DNA of 64,000 nt from Gilliamella sp. ESL0405 (GCF_019469205.1 NZ_CP048265.1:2542001-2606000); one strand, 5' to 3'; counted from the stretch's first letter, positions 17,600-27,272 are shown. Numbers and translations are program-made. Notes: generated by a model not told the origin, from the letters alone.

Positions 17600-18892
17600 C
17601 TAATTACTTTTTCTTAAAATAGCGTAGAAAAACCCATCGCCGCCGTTGTCGGTGGGTAAAAACTGTTTAACCTCGCCTTGCAATTTCGCATCACTATTTT
17701 CTTGTAAAAAACGCTCAATCTGCAATCTATTCTCGTCAGGGAGGATTGAGCAGGTAGCATAGACTAAAGTGCCACCTGTTTTTAAATAAGGCCAAATATT
17801 GGTTAAGATCGCATGTTGCAGTTCAGTCAATTGCGCTATATCGCTATCTCGCCGTAACCATTTAATATCGGGATGACGACGAACTACACCGGTAGCGGAG
17901 CAAGGTGCATCAAGCAAGATACGATCAAAAAGTCGCCCTTTACACCATGTTTCCGGTGTTAAACCGTCGCCAACTTTCACTTCGGCATGTTGTTTTAAGC
18001 GAGCTAAGTTTTCATCAATGCGTTTTGCTCGGCTGGCATCCACGTCAACCGCTAGCACGTGAGCTTTTGGCGCCACTTCTAAAATATGGGTGGTTTTACC
18101 GCCCGGCGCGGCGCACATATCTAAAATCTGTTCGTCATTTTGTGGTGCCAATAGGTAAGCGGCATATTGCGCGGATAAGTCTTGCACCGTTACCGCACCT
18201 TGAGCAAAACCCGGTAACTTAGTGACATTTACCGGTGATAATAAGCGAATAGCAGAAGGTATATCGGCAAAAACGGCGGATTGAATTTGTGCGTCAGCCA
18301 GTAATTGTTGATACTCAGTTGCAGTATAGTGATTCAAATTCACCCGTAGCCACATGGGTGGCTTTTGATTATTGGCTTCAATAATAGCTTGCCAATCATC
18401 GGGATAAGCTTGTTTAAGGCGATTTAATAGCCATGTCGGATGCCATGTTCGGCTGGCTTGTTGTTGGCTCTCTTTACTCAATTGCTGGGTTAATGTTGTT
18501 TGCTGGCGCAAAAACTCACGCAATACCCCATTAACCAAGCCTTTTAATGCCGATTTTTTGAGATCGTTGACCGCATTAACTGTCTCGCCAACAGCAGCAT
18601 GTTCAGGGATTCGGGTATAGAGAATTTGATAAACTCCAACAAGTAATAAATAGTGTAAAACCCTATTTTTACCGGTCATGACTTTTTTCATCAAACGATG
18701 AATGTAAAAGTTAAGCTCCGGCAATACGCGCATCACGCCAAAACAGATCTCTTGAACTAATGCACGATCTTTGTCGGCTATTTTAGGTTGCAAAACCGTT
18801 AAGGCATTACTTAGCGACTGCCCGTCTTCAAGCACGTTATAAATAGCCTGTGCGCAAATCGCTCGAATATTTTGTTGTAACTTTTTATTCAT
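17600..18892 (-). CDS. rsmB: 16S rRNA m5C967 methyltransferase
   Basis: SAM-dependent RNA methyltransferase of 430 residues. The N-terminal NusB-like RNA-binding domain covers roughly residues 1-135. The Rossmann methyltransferase domain carries the SAM loop CAAPGGKTTHIL and the two catalytic cysteines in DAPCSATG and YATCSI. In many gammaproteobacteria it follows def-fmt. Here it stands alone between an HxlR remnant and a permease gene. ATG 18892 gives the normal MNKKLQQNIRAICAQAIY N-terminus. Confidence 0.94.
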   Translation of the reverse strand: MNKKLQQNIRAICAQAIYNVLEDGQSLSNALTVLQPKIADKDRALVQEICFGVMRVLPELNFYIHRLMKKVMTGKNRVLHYLLLVGVYQILYTRIPEHAAVGETVNAVNDLKKSALKGLVNGVLREFLRQQTTLTQQLSKESQQQASRTWHPTWLLNRLKQAYPDDWQAIIEANNQKPPMWLRVNLNHYTATEYQQLLADAQIQSAVFADIPSAIRLLSPVNVTKLPGFAQGAVTVQDLSAQYAAYLLAPQNDEQILDMCAAPGGKTTHILEVAPKAHVLAVDVDASRAKRIDENLARLKQHAEVKVGDGLTPETWCKGRLFDRILLDAPCSATGVVRRHPDIKWLRRDSDIAQLTELQHAILTNIWPYLKTGGTLVYATCSILPDENRLQIERFLQENSDAKLQGEVKQFLPTDNGGDGFFYAILRKSN

Positions 18893-18922
18893 AAATAATA
18901 ATAACCTTAACGCATTGATAAA

Positions 18923-20266
18923 TTACAGTATTAATGACCCAACCCAACCGGCAATAAATAACGGAATATTAAAATGGGTAAATGTTGGGATCACACTATC
19001 ACGTATATGGTCATGTTGCCCGTCACTATTCAGCCCGGCCGATGTAGCTAAAATGGTATCTGACGGCGGTGAGCCGGCATCTCCAATTGCGCCCGATGCG
19101 CCAATTAAACAGACCGTTGCAATCGGTGAAAAACCTAATTGCACACAAAGCGGCACATAAATGGCTGCAATAATCGGCACGGTTGAGAATGATGAACCAA
19201 TGCCCAGTGTTATCACTAATCCCACTAACATCATCATAAATGAGGCCACCACTTTATTACCGGCAAATAACGCTGCGCTATTGATAACCAGTGGCTCAAT
19301 TTCATGGGTCTGTTTTAACACTTCAGCAAAGCCTTGTGCTGAAATCATAACAAAACCAATCATCGCCATCATTTTTATACCGTCAGTAAATACCCCGTCA
19401 GCTTCACCCCATTTTATGGTGCCAGAGACAATAAAGCAGATAAAACCAATCAGAGCACCTAAAATCATTGAGCCGGTATAAAGTTGCACGGTAAAAGAGA
19501 GTACAATAGCCAATAAAGAGACGATAACTGAACGTTTATTCACGTTGTTAAGCGCATCAAGGTTTGTCTCTTCACGAATAATTTTATATTCACGTGGTTT
19601 ACGGTAACTGACAAAAATTGCCCATAATAAACCACAAAACATACCTAAAGCCGGAATTGCCATTGCATGCATAACATTGACATGACTCACATCCATACCC
19701 GATGAGATAATATTTTTTAACAATATTTGATTTAAAAAGATATTACCAAACCCGACCGGTAAAAACATATAAGGGGTAATCAGACCGAATGTCATGATAC
19801 AGGCAATCATACGTCGGTCTAATTGTAGTCTCGACATGACATATAACAGTGGCGGAATTAACAGCGGAATAAAGGCGATATGGATCGGAATAATATTTTG
19901 CGAGGAAATACTCACTAATCCAATAATGACAATTAATGTCCACTTAATTCGGGTTTTTGCACTGCTCGATGTTAGCTGTTTTATCGCTTTGTCCGCTAAT
20001 AATTCAGGTAACCCTGATTTGGATATCGCAACAGCAAATGCACCTAACATGGCATAAGAAAGTGCAATGTTGGCACCATTACTGATGCCGGTATTAAAAG
20101 CATCGATTGTTTCTTTTAAAGTTAAGTGACTAAACAGGCCGCCGGCAAATGCGCCGATAATTAAACTAATTACCACATGCACTCGGCATAGTGACAGCAC
20201 TAACATTAAAATAACAGCAACGACGACAGCATTGATTGAAGATAAAAATTCAAGAATGGTATGCAT
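18923..20266 (-). CDS. Na+/H+ antiporter-family inner-membrane transporter
   Basis: A very hydrophobic 447-residue protein with about a dozen predicted membrane segments. It belongs to the ion-transporter superfamily often annotated Na+/H+ antiporter (NhaC-like). The C-terminal segment with conserved GASGAIGDAGSPPSDT resembles the substrate/ion-binding loop of that family. ATG 20266 (MHTILEFLSSINAV) is preferred to 20329, since the extra 21 residues are polar and unlike a membrane-protein start. It is divergent from the 20.7-27 kb enzyme cluster, so it could move an organic acid of that pathway. Without a ligand signature that is only inference. Confidence 0.8.
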   Translation of the reverse strand: MHTILEFLSSINAVVVAVILMLVLSLCRVHVVISLIIGAFAGGLFSHLTLKETIDAFNTGISNGANIALSYAMLGAFAVAISKSGLPELLADKAIKQLTSSSAKTRIKWTLIVIIGLVSISSQNIIPIHIAFIPLLIPPLLYVMSRLQLDRRMIACIMTFGLITPYMFLPVGFGNIFLNQILLKNIISSGMDVSHVNVMHAMAIPALGMFCGLLWAIFVSYRKPREYKIIREETNLDALNNVNKRSVIVSLLAIVLSFTVQLYTGSMILGALIGFICFIVSGTIKWGEADGVFTDGIKMMAMIGFVMISAQGFAEVLKQTHEIEPLVINSAALFAGNKVVASFMMMLVGLVITLGIGSSFSTVPIIAAIYVPLCVQLGFSPIATVCLIGASGAIGDAGSPPSDTILATSAGLNSDGQHDHIRDSVIPTFTHFNIPLFIAGWVGSLIL

Positions 20267-20687
20267 AAAATGGATTCTTCGTAGCTCAGTAAAATAAGTT
20301 ATTCTAGGCGATAGCCAACCAAAGTGCAATTGATCATGCCGACTTAACCGCCAGCCCTTGCCTATTTAAAAAATCATCGCTTTGCGTTTAAATAAAAAAC
20401 AACCCGCCAAAAAATTAAATAAAAAAATAAAATCAATATGTTGATTGAATTTTTCGCAATTTAGATTTAATTATTTGATTATTCATTTGTTGATGTAGAT
20501 CGCATTTTGCCAAAAAATCTTTTTTTTACCTTGCTAATCGCCCAATTAATCGATATTTTAAACAATAGAAATTTTTAATAGAAATCAACTTATTTATAGA
20601 AATATAATAATAAATACCAATATGGCTGATCTAAAAATTTACACAATTTATGTTTTGATGAATTGATTTTTGTTTAAGGAGAAAGAT
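20267..20687. promoter_or_regulatory. divergent intergenic region, candidate operator
   Basis: This 420-bp, extremely A/T-rich region separates the minus-strand transporter from the plus-strand quinate/shikimate-type cluster and must hold both promoters. The clearest symmetry is AATCAA-N4-TTGATT at 20431-20446. No regulator gene lies beside it and I see no other recognisable site. Confidence 0.4.
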
Positions 20688-21509
20688 ATGTCTAACCGTC
20701 CAATAGGATTGGCAGCGTTAACTGTCTTAGATGTTTCACCAGCCAATCAAGTTTTGGTTGCTGCCGAAGCCGGTTATACTCATGTTGGTTTACGGCTTAT
20801 TCCCGCTACCCCAACCGAACCCGTTTATGCAACTGTTGGCGACACGCCAATGGTGCGCGAAATTGAACGCCGGTTAAAAGAGACCGGCATTAAAGTCTTA
20901 GATATTGAGATTTTTCGCTTAAAACCCGATACCCGTGTAATCAACTTTTTACCAGTACTTGAAACAGGTGCCCGATTGGGCGCTAGTCAGGTACTGCTGG
21001 CGGGCAACGATCCGGATCAAAATCGCCTGGCCGATAATTTTGCCCAGCTGTGTGAAATTGCCGCACCACTTGGCATTGCAATAAATATTGAGCCGATGCC
21101 ATGGACTGATATTCCAACAGTAAATGCCGGGATTGAATTACTCAAAACAGCCAATCAAAACAATCAAGGAATGATTATCGATCCACTACACTTTGATCGT
21201 GGGGCAAATACTTTGGATGATTTGAAAAAAGTACCTAAAGATTGTTGGCGCTATATGCAACTGTGTGACGGCACCAAAGAGAAACCAAAAGATATAGAAG
21301 GATTACTCTATCAAGCTCGTAACTATCGCCTGTCACCGGGTCGAGGTGGTATTGACCTTGTGTCACTGTTAAAAGCGTTACCGGAAATGCCAATTTCAAT
21401 TGAGTGCTGTAACGATGAGTTAGCGTTATCCAAATCACCGATTGAACGCGCTAAAATGTATATTGAAGATGCACGTGCATTATTAAAACGTGTAGCAGAA
21501 CAATCGTAA
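20688..21509 (+). CDS. sugar-phosphate isomerase/epimerase-like TIM barrel (candidate dehydroshikimate dehydratase)
   Basis: A 273-residue protein of the xylose-isomerase-like TIM-barrel family (AP_endonuc_2). Expected metal ligands are visible as Glu in INIEPMPW, Asp/His in MIIDPLHFD, Asp in MQLCDG and Glu in SIECCN. ATG 20688 is chosen over 20670 because AAGGAG lies about 9 bp upstream. The family includes inosose dehydratases, epimerases and 3-dehydroshikimate dehydratases (AsbF/QuiC type). The adjoining ydiB and aroD genes favour the last option, which would yield protocatechuate. The family alone does not settle the reaction. Confidence 0.8.
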   Translation: MSNRPIGLAALTVLDVSPANQVLVAAEAGYTHVGLRLIPATPTEPVYATVGDTPMVREIERRLKETGIKVLDIEIFRLKPDTRVINFLPVLETGARLGASQVLLAGNDPDQNRLADNFAQLCEIAAPLGIAINIEPMPWTDIPTVNAGIELLKTANQNNQGMIIDPLHFDRGANTLDDLKKVPKDCWRYMQLCDGTKEKPKDIEGLLYQARNYRLSPGRGGIDLVSLLKALPEMPISIECCNDELALSKSPIERAKMYIEDARALLKRVAEQS

Positions 21510-21556
21510 ATGTGTACCCTTTGCTAAAAGGCAAAGTCAGTAGTGGAGAATTTTTA

Positions 21557-22429
21557 ATGAGAAATAATATCGACGGCCATTTTTTATTGATTGGTTTAAT
21601 GGCCTACCCAATTCGTCATAGCTTATCGCCACAAATGCAAAATACCCTCTATGCTAAGCTTGATATCCCTTATGTCTATTTAGCCTTCGAAGTTGATCAA
21701 GAAAAGTTACCCGATGCAATAAAAGGGCTTCGTGCTTTAGGGCTACGTGGTAGTGCAGTATCGATGCCAAATAAACAATTGGTCTGCCAATATCTTGATA
21801 AATTAACCCCGGCAGTTGAAATGAGTGGTGCTTGCAATACGATCTCAAATGATAACGGCGTACTTACCGGTTACAACACCGACGGCATTGGGTATATGCG
21901 TATGCTTAAAGAAGCCGGTGTTGATGTGATAGGCAAAAAAATGACCATTTTAGGTGCCGGTGGCGCGGCAACGGCGATTGTGGTACAAGCAGCACTTGAC
22001 GGTGTGAAAGAGATTGCAATCTTTAATCAGAAAGATGAGTGCTACGCCAAAATCGAAGCAGTTGCTAAAAAATTAAATGAAAATACGCAATGTAAAGTAT
22101 CTGTCACCGACCTTGCCGATACGGAGCAACTTCGCCAGGCGATTGCCACAAGTCAAGTGCTTTGTAACGCAACCGGTGTCGGTATGAAACCATTAGAAGG
22201 TCAAAGTTTAATTACCGATCCAACCATGTTAAGACCAGATCTGGTGGTGACTGACTGTATTTATAGTCCACGAAAAACCAAATTACTTGAAATCGCCGAA
22301 AAGCAAGGCTGCAAAACCTTAAATGGTATTGGTATGATGCTATGGCAAGGCGCTGCGCAAATTAAAATTTGGACGGGTGAAGATGCGCCAATCGACTATG
22401 TAAAAGAAAAAATGGGATTTAATGATTAA
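21557..22429 (+). CDS. ydiB: quinate/shikimate dehydrogenase
   Basis: NAD(P)-dependent oxidoreductase of 290 residues interconverting quinate/3-dehydroquinate and shikimate/3-dehydroshikimate. The wording RHSLSPQMQN, RGSAVSMPNKQ, GYNTDG, LGAGGAATA and a C-terminal GMMLWQGAAQ...WTG follows E. coli YdiB rather than AroE. The catalytic Lys is K73 and its partner Asp is D109. ATG 21557 follows GGAGA and matches the family start; the GTG frame start at 21512 does not. With the next gene it forms the ydiB-aroD pair seen in enterics. Confidence 0.93.
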   Translation: MRNNIDGHFLLIGLMAYPIRHSLSPQMQNTLYAKLDIPYVYLAFEVDQEKLPDAIKGLRALGLRGSAVSMPNKQLVCQYLDKLTPAVEMSGACNTISNDNGVLTGYNTDGIGYMRMLKEAGVDVIGKKMTILGAGGAATAIVVQAALDGVKEIAIFNQKDECYAKIEAVAKKLNENTQCKVSVTDLADTEQLRQAIATSQVLCNATGVGMKPLEGQSLITDPTMLRPDLVVTDCIYSPRKTKLLEIAEKQGCKTLNGIGMMLWQGAAQIKIWTGEDAPIDYVKEKMGFND

Positions 22430-22606
22430 TAATTACGCAGGCTAATAACTTACTTTTAACTGATTTATCATACGCTTTAACCGGCTTTTAGATTAAGCAG
22501 ATAATTAAAGGTAAGTTATCAGATTAATCTATGCTATTGTCTTATTTGAAATAAGCTATGTGGCATTATTGATTATTAACCTAACTTTTGGCAAACAGGA
22601 TTGAAA

Positions 22607-23371
22607 ATGAAAACAGTTACTATTAAACAGCTTGAAATCGGTACCGGCGCACCGAAAATTATCGTACCAGTAGTGGGTAAAACCGAAGCAGAACTACTCG
22701 ATGAAATTAAATTTTTACAATCTATTGATTTTGATGTCCTTGAGTGGCGTGTTGATCACTTCAGTCAAGTCGATGATATTGATGCAGTAAAATCAGTGGC
22801 TAAACAAATCGGACAATTACTCCCCAATAAGCCGATACTCTTTACCTTCCGAACAGCAAATGAAGGCGGGGTAAAACCATGGCCACTTAGCGATTATATC
22901 CGGTTAAACAAAGGAATGGCCAGCAGTGGACTTGTCGATCTGATCGATGTTGAAGTGTTTATTGGTGATGAGTATGTCAAAGAGATTATCGACGTTGCAC
23001 ACCAACATCATGTCTTTGTGGTCAGCTCTAATCACGACTTTGAAAAAACCCCAGCACAAAGCGATATTGTCGCTCGATTACGAAAAATGCAAGACTTAGG
23101 GGCAGATATTCCGAAAATTGCAGTGATGCCAAAATCAACAGATGATGTGTTAACGCTACTTGCCGCCACCACGGAAATGAACGAAAAGTACGCAACCCAG
23201 CCAATTATCACCATGTCAATGGCGGGGCTAGGCGCAGTTAGCCGCATAGCTGGCACAACATTTGGTTCAGCAATGACATTTGGTGCGGCAAAAAATGCTT
23301 CGGCCCCCGGGCAACTTGATGTCAAAGAGTTACGTTATATTTTAGATGTGTTGTATCGAAGTCGCAGTTAA
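22607..23371 (+). CDS. aroD: type I 3-dehydroquinate dehydratase
   Basis: Class I aldolase-fold enzyme that dehydrates 3-dehydroquinate to 3-dehydroshikimate through a Schiff base. At 254 residues it is standard length. The active-site His (SSNHDF) and the Schiff-base Lys (IPKIAVMPK) fall at residues 143 and 170, the positions of the E. coli enzyme. ATG 22607 is chosen over TTG 22601 because AGGA sits 6 bp upstream of it. The 177-bp gap to ydiB contains a long-range inverted repeat (ATAACTTAC 22445, GTAAGTTAT 22511). The gene could serve both biosynthesis and quinate breakdown. Confidence 0.95.
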   Translation: MKTVTIKQLEIGTGAPKIIVPVVGKTEAELLDEIKFLQSIDFDVLEWRVDHFSQVDDIDAVKSVAKQIGQLLPNKPILFTFRTANEGGVKPWPLSDYIRLNKGMASSGLVDLIDVEVFIGDEYVKEIIDVAHQHHVFVVSSNHDFEKTPAQSDIVARLRKMQDLGADIPKIAVMPKSTDDVLTLLAATTEMNEKYATQPIITMSMAGLGAVSRIAGTTFGSAMTFGAAKNASAPGQLDVKELRYILDVLYRSRS

Positions 23372-23548
23372 ATAAATAGGTCGTTAAATAGATAGCTAAA
23401 TAGATAGTTAAATTAATCGCGCAATAAATAATTAAATATTTAGCTAAATTATTATCGCAACACTGTTTAAACAATAATAAGCAATAAATAACAAGCAAAA
23501 ACCGTTTACTTAGCGGTCGTTAACAAGTTTACGAAATAGGAGTTTTTT

Positions 23549-24397
23549 ATGAGCCAAAGTTGGTTAGGGTTAGAAAATGATGTCTGTGTCGTCACTGGCG
23601 CTATGGGCGGTATGGGGTTAGAAATTTGCCGTGAATTTGCTAAACAAAAAGCAAATTTGGTATTGATTGATTTAGATGAAGCCAAATGCCAACAATTTGC
23701 CAAAGAGCTCACAAAGCAGTATGGAATACAAGCGATCGGTATTGCGTGTAACACCACAATTGAAGAACAGGTTGATGCCGCTGTTGCCGAAGTAAAACAA
23801 GTATTCGGTCGCTGTGATGTGCTGGTTAACACCGCGGCTATTTTGCGTTTTTGTCCCATTGAGGATTTGCCACTTGATGAATGGAAAACGACAGTCAATA
23901 TTAATTTAACCGGTTATTTTTTAATGTCACAACGCTTTGGGCGCTTGATGATTGAGCAAAAATCGGGGCGTATGGTGCATATCTCAACCGTTGCTTCTCA
24001 TACACCCGAAACATACAGTGGCGCTTATAGTCCAACTAAAGCCGGGGTATCAATGCTATCTAAACAGTTTGCTGCAGAATGGGGGCAATTTGGTATTCGC
24101 AGTAATGCAGTATGCCCGTGCTTTGTCAAAACGCCGTTATCAAGAAAATTCTATGAAGATAAAGAAGTTGAACAAGGGCGAACACGTATGATAGCCAGCC
24201 GACGTATTGGTGAAACCATTGATATTGCCAACGCCGTTTTATATTTAGCCAGTAAACGTTCGGATTACTCTAACGGAACTGAGCTGGTTGTCGACGGTGG
24301 GTATGAAGTGATGTTAGGCGATTTAGTGCCTCGTCCGGGTGGGCGTCGTCAATTTGCCATTGAACAGCATGCAGCACTTAACGCAAATAAAAAATAG
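23549..24397 (+). CDS. short-chain dehydrogenase/reductase
   Basis: Classical SDR of 282 residues. The cofactor-binding TGAMGGMG is at residues 16-23, an NTAAIL motif corresponds to NNAG, and the catalytic Ser is in ISTVAS with a YSPTK YxxxK motif. The segment SNAVCPCFVKTPL precedes a C-terminal DGGYEVML. An Asp pair in LIDLDEAK after the second beta strand suggests NAD(H) preference. It has a good AGGAG site. The position between aroD and a flavin ene-reductase suggests oxidation or reduction of a cyclic hydroxy acid. Upstream 23372-23548 is A/T-rich with short TAAATAGATAG-type repeats. Confidence 0.85.
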   Translation: MSQSWLGLENDVCVVTGAMGGMGLEICREFAKQKANLVLIDLDEAKCQQFAKELTKQYGIQAIGIACNTTIEEQVDAAVAEVKQVFGRCDVLVNTAAILRFCPIEDLPLDEWKTTVNINLTGYFLMSQRFGRLMIEQKSGRMVHISTVASHTPETYSGAYSPTKAGVSMLSKQFAAEWGQFGIRSNAVCPCFVKTPLSRKFYEDKEVEQGRTRMIASRRIGETIDIANAVLYLASKRSDYSNGTELVVDGGYEVMLGDLVPRPGGRRQFAIEQHAALNANKK

Positions 24398-24508
24398 TAA
24401 ACCGCAATGGCAAATAGCTATTGTCAAGATAGCTTATATTAGCGGTCGTGAATATTAAAAGTTAACTCATAATCAATGATAACAAACGAAAGAATATAGG
24501 GAGCTTCG

Positions 24509-24799
24509 ATGAGTGAATTGTCAATCATCGCAATACATCACGTTAAACCGGCTTTTGTTGAAGCATACCGCCAAGCGGCCGAGCAAATAATTGCGCTTAG
24601 CAGAAAAGAATCAGGTTGTGTTGCCTATGATCTGGGCATTGATTTGAGCGATTCTAATACGTTTATCTTTACTGAAACATGGGCTAGCAGGCAAGCGTTA
24701 GAGCATCATCAAAACACAGCGCATTTTTTAGCATTTAAAACGTTTCTCAATGACAAATTAGTCGGTAGAGAGTGTTATATAACAAAAAAATTTAATTAA
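24509..24799 (+). CDS. antibiotic-biosynthesis-monooxygenase (ABM) domain protein
   Basis: A 96-residue ferredoxin-like alpha/beta protein of the ABM family, which includes YgiN-type quinol monooxygenases and many small enzymes of unknown role. Family features are the initial SIIAIHHVKP strand, ESGCVAYDLGID, FIFTETWAS and HHQNTAHFLAFK with conserved histidines. It has a GGGAG ribosome-binding site and is likely co-transcribed with the SDR. Related proteins handle quinones or catechols without a cofactor, which would fit an aromatic or pre-aromatic substrate such as protocatechuate here. Confidence 0.82.
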   Translation: MSELSIIAIHHVKPAFVEAYRQAAEQIIALSRKESGCVAYDLGIDLSDSNTFIFTETWASRQALEHHQNTAHFLAFKTFLNDKLVGRECYITKKFN

Positions 24800-24817
24800 C
24801 TAAGTTAGTTATTTCAC

Positions 24818-24857
24818 ATGGCTCGCATCGAGCAACAGATGCGAGCCATTATCGTTT
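24818..24857 (+). terminator. strong hairpin after ABM gene
   Basis: A perfect 12-bp stem (ATGGCTCGCATC at 24818-24829, GATGCGAGCCAT at 24838-24849) with an 8-nt loop, followed by a short T-rich stretch. It may terminate or attenuate before the flavoenzyme gene. Confidence 0.65.
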
Positions 24858-24996
24858 TAAGTGATTTATAGATAAAATGAATCGATTTAATAAAATTAAT
24901 AAAATATATATATAAAATTTTTCATCAATAATTTTTTAAAACCCAAAAAATATTTAACGGATATTAAGAAAATTATTTAATAAAAAGGAGCCAAAT

Positions 24997-27039
24997 ATGC
25001 CTAATCTTTCAGCTATATTTGAACCGTTCGTGATTAACAGAACAACTATTCGTAACCGGATTGTTATGCCGCCTATTGGCACCAACTTCGCCACCCTTAA
25101 CGGGGAAATGGTTGAAGACCATATTCAGTACTACGAACAACGAGCAAAAGGCGGGACTGGGCTTATTATCCTTGAAAATGTCTGTGTTGATTTTCCCTAT
25201 GGTACCAATGGCACAACCCAACTGAGAATCGATAATGATCAGTATATCCCCGGTCTGTTTAAATTTACCGAGCGAATGCATAAACATGGCGCATCGGTTG
25301 CCGTGCAAATTAATCATGCCGGCGCATCAGCCTATCCCGGTCGTTTAAATGGTTTACAACCGATTTCATCGTCGAATATCCCGTCTAAAACCGGCGGTAA
25401 TGTGCCAAGACCGGCAACCGTTGAAGAGCTTAATGAAATCGTAAAACAATACGGGCTTGCCGCTCAACGTGCTCAGCGGGCAGGCTTTGATGCCGTTGAA
25501 ATTCATGGTGGGCACTCTTATTTGCTGAGTCAATTTTTATCACCAATCTATAATCGGCGTACCGATGAATTTGGTGGCAGCGCAGAAAATCGCTCTCGCC
25601 TTATTCGAATGGTTATTGATGAGATGCGCACAAAAGTTGGACCACATTTCCCAATTTTATTACGGATTAGTGCAGTTGATTTTGTCGACGGCGGCAATAG
25701 TTTAGATGATACGTTAGAAATTCTTCAATACCTTGCTGACGGGGTGGATGTGTTTGATGTGTCAGCGGCACAAAATGATACGATTCAATTTCAAATCGAT
25801 CAGATGAACTTACCGGACGGCTGGCGTGCTTATATGGCTAAAGCCGTGCGTGATAAATTTAATAAGCCAACAATTGCATCGGGTAATTTTCGCGATCCGG
25901 CAATTATTGCTAAAACCATTGAAGAAGGCACCGCTGATTTTGTGGTGTTGGGTCGTGGGTTGATTGCAGAGCCTTATTGGGTTGAAAAAGTGCAAAATAA
26001 CGAACTTGATACGTTAAGAAAATGTATCTCGTGCAATATTGGTTGTGCCGATCATCGTATCGCTCGTTCTAAACCGATTCGCTGCACGGTTAATCCCGAT
26101 ATTATTAGCTACGAAGACTACAAACGTTATCAAATTTCAACACCCATTAATGTTGTGGTTATTGGCGGCGGAACGGCAGGTCTTGAAGCAGCATGCAGCG
26201 CAGCTGAAGTTGGCTGTAAGGTCACTTTATTTGAGGAAAAACCTTTTTTAGGTGGACTTTCAATGATGATTTCACGCTTTCCTTATAAAGCACGCATTGC
26301 CGATTTACCTAAATTTTTAATTAATCGGGCAAAAAAATTAAAAAATCTGACCATTAAGCTAAATACGACAGCAACGCCAGATGTTATCGAAAGTCTTAAG
26401 CCAGATTTAGTGGTGAGTGCTACCGGTTCAAAGCCCCTTTTGCCACCAATTAAAGGCTTGCAAGCTCAACTGCAATCGAATAATCGTAAGGTGTTTTCGA
26501 TCTTCGATATTATGCAAGATTTTTCACAATTTACCGATATTCCTAATAAAAAAGTGGTGGTGATTGGTGGTGGCGCCGTTGGTTTGGATGTGGTGGAATA
26601 TTTCTCAGAAAACAAGGCTAAAGATGTTTCGATTGTCGAAATGAAATCGGCTATGGCAGAAGATTTAGATTATATTGGTCGAATTTCCATGATGACAATG
26701 CTTAATCACAATGGAGTAAATGTTCATTTATCAACGACTTTATTAGAAGTCGCCGACAATTACTTTTTGGTAAGCGATAAAGACGGCAACCAATTTAAAC
26801 TACCTTTCGATTACGGTTTTGTTTGTCTAGGTATGCAAAGTGAAAATACTTATAGCGCTGCATTTATTGAGCACGCCAAAGCACATAACTATATTTTTCA
26901 TAAAATTGGTGATAATAAGCAGGCGCGCAAACTTATTGACGGAATGCGTGAAGGACGAGATGTGATCACCTTAATTCAACGCTTAGAAAGAATTAAAGCC
27001 AACAAAGTACGTGGAGTTGATATCAATAAACCTTTATAA
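24997..27039 (+). CDS. FadH/enoate-reductase-like flavin and Fe-S oxidoreductase
   Basis: A 680-residue multidomain reductase. An old-yellow-enzyme TIM barrel (FMN) covers roughly residues 1-335, with HGGHSYLLSQFLSP and an active-site HAGASAYPG loop. A [4Fe-4S] cluster motif follows, C343-x2-C346-x3-C350-x12-C363. Then come tandem FAD/NAD-binding domains with VVVIGGGTAGLEAA and VVVIGGGAVGLDVVE. This is the architecture of 2,4-dienoyl-CoA reductase and clostridial enoate/cinnamate reductases. It has a strong AAGGAG site. The substrate is unknown; an unsaturated cyclic or cinnamate-type acid would fit the aroD/ydiB neighbourhood. Confidence 0.85.
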   Translation: MPNLSAIFEPFVINRTTIRNRIVMPPIGTNFATLNGEMVEDHIQYYEQRAKGGTGLIILENVCVDFPYGTNGTTQLRIDNDQYIPGLFKFTERMHKHGASVAVQINHAGASAYPGRLNGLQPISSSNIPSKTGGNVPRPATVEELNEIVKQYGLAAQRAQRAGFDAVEIHGGHSYLLSQFLSPIYNRRTDEFGGSAENRSRLIRMVIDEMRTKVGPHFPILLRISAVDFVDGGNSLDDTLEILQYLADGVDVFDVSAAQNDTIQFQIDQMNLPDGWRAYMAKAVRDKFNKPTIASGNFRDPAIIAKTIEEGTADFVVLGRGLIAEPYWVEKVQNNELDTLRKCISCNIGCADHRIARSKPIRCTVNPDIISYEDYKRYQISTPINVVVIGGGTAGLEAACSAAEVGCKVTLFEEKPFLGGLSMMISRFPYKARIADLPKFLINRAKKLKNLTIKLNTTATPDVIESLKPDLVVSATGSKPLLPPIKGLQAQLQSNNRKVFSIFDIMQDFSQFTDIPNKKVVVIGGGAVGLDVVEYFSENKAKDVSIVEMKSAMAEDLDYIGRISMMTMLNHNGVNVHLSTTLLEVADNYFLVSDKDGNQFKLPFDYGFVCLGMQSENTYSAAFIEHAKAHNYIFHKIGDNKQARKLIDGMREGRDVITLIQRLERIKANKVRGVDINKPL

Positions 27040-27141
27040 TACGCTGTTATGATAACCGAATTTTCAAGCAGTTGAACGCACATAGCTGAAAGATTGTGCA
27101 AATTTGCTTACGGTTGAACTTTAACAAGTATATACTTAATT

Positions 27142-27182
27142 AGGCTCTCTGATTGAAAATAATGAGAGCTAATAATTTTTTA
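27142..27182 (+). terminator. terminator after the flavoenzyme gene
   Basis: An inverted repeat GGCTCTC/GAGAGCT with a 14-nt loop is followed by AATAATTTTTTA, an intrinsic-terminator arrangement closing the cluster before plsB. Confidence 0.6.
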
Positions 27183-27272
27183 TGGCTTAAACGCTCATTT
27201 CATATCGGGTTGGCGAATTAACCTTAAGTTATTTAAGTATATCATTAGCAGTAAATTAAGAGGTTTATCTTT

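Noticed and set aside
20431-20446. AATCAA-N4-TTGATT as an FNR site.
   Set aside because: The half-sites are in the opposite order to FNR (TTGAT-N4-ATCAA), so it is reported only as an unassigned symmetrical site.
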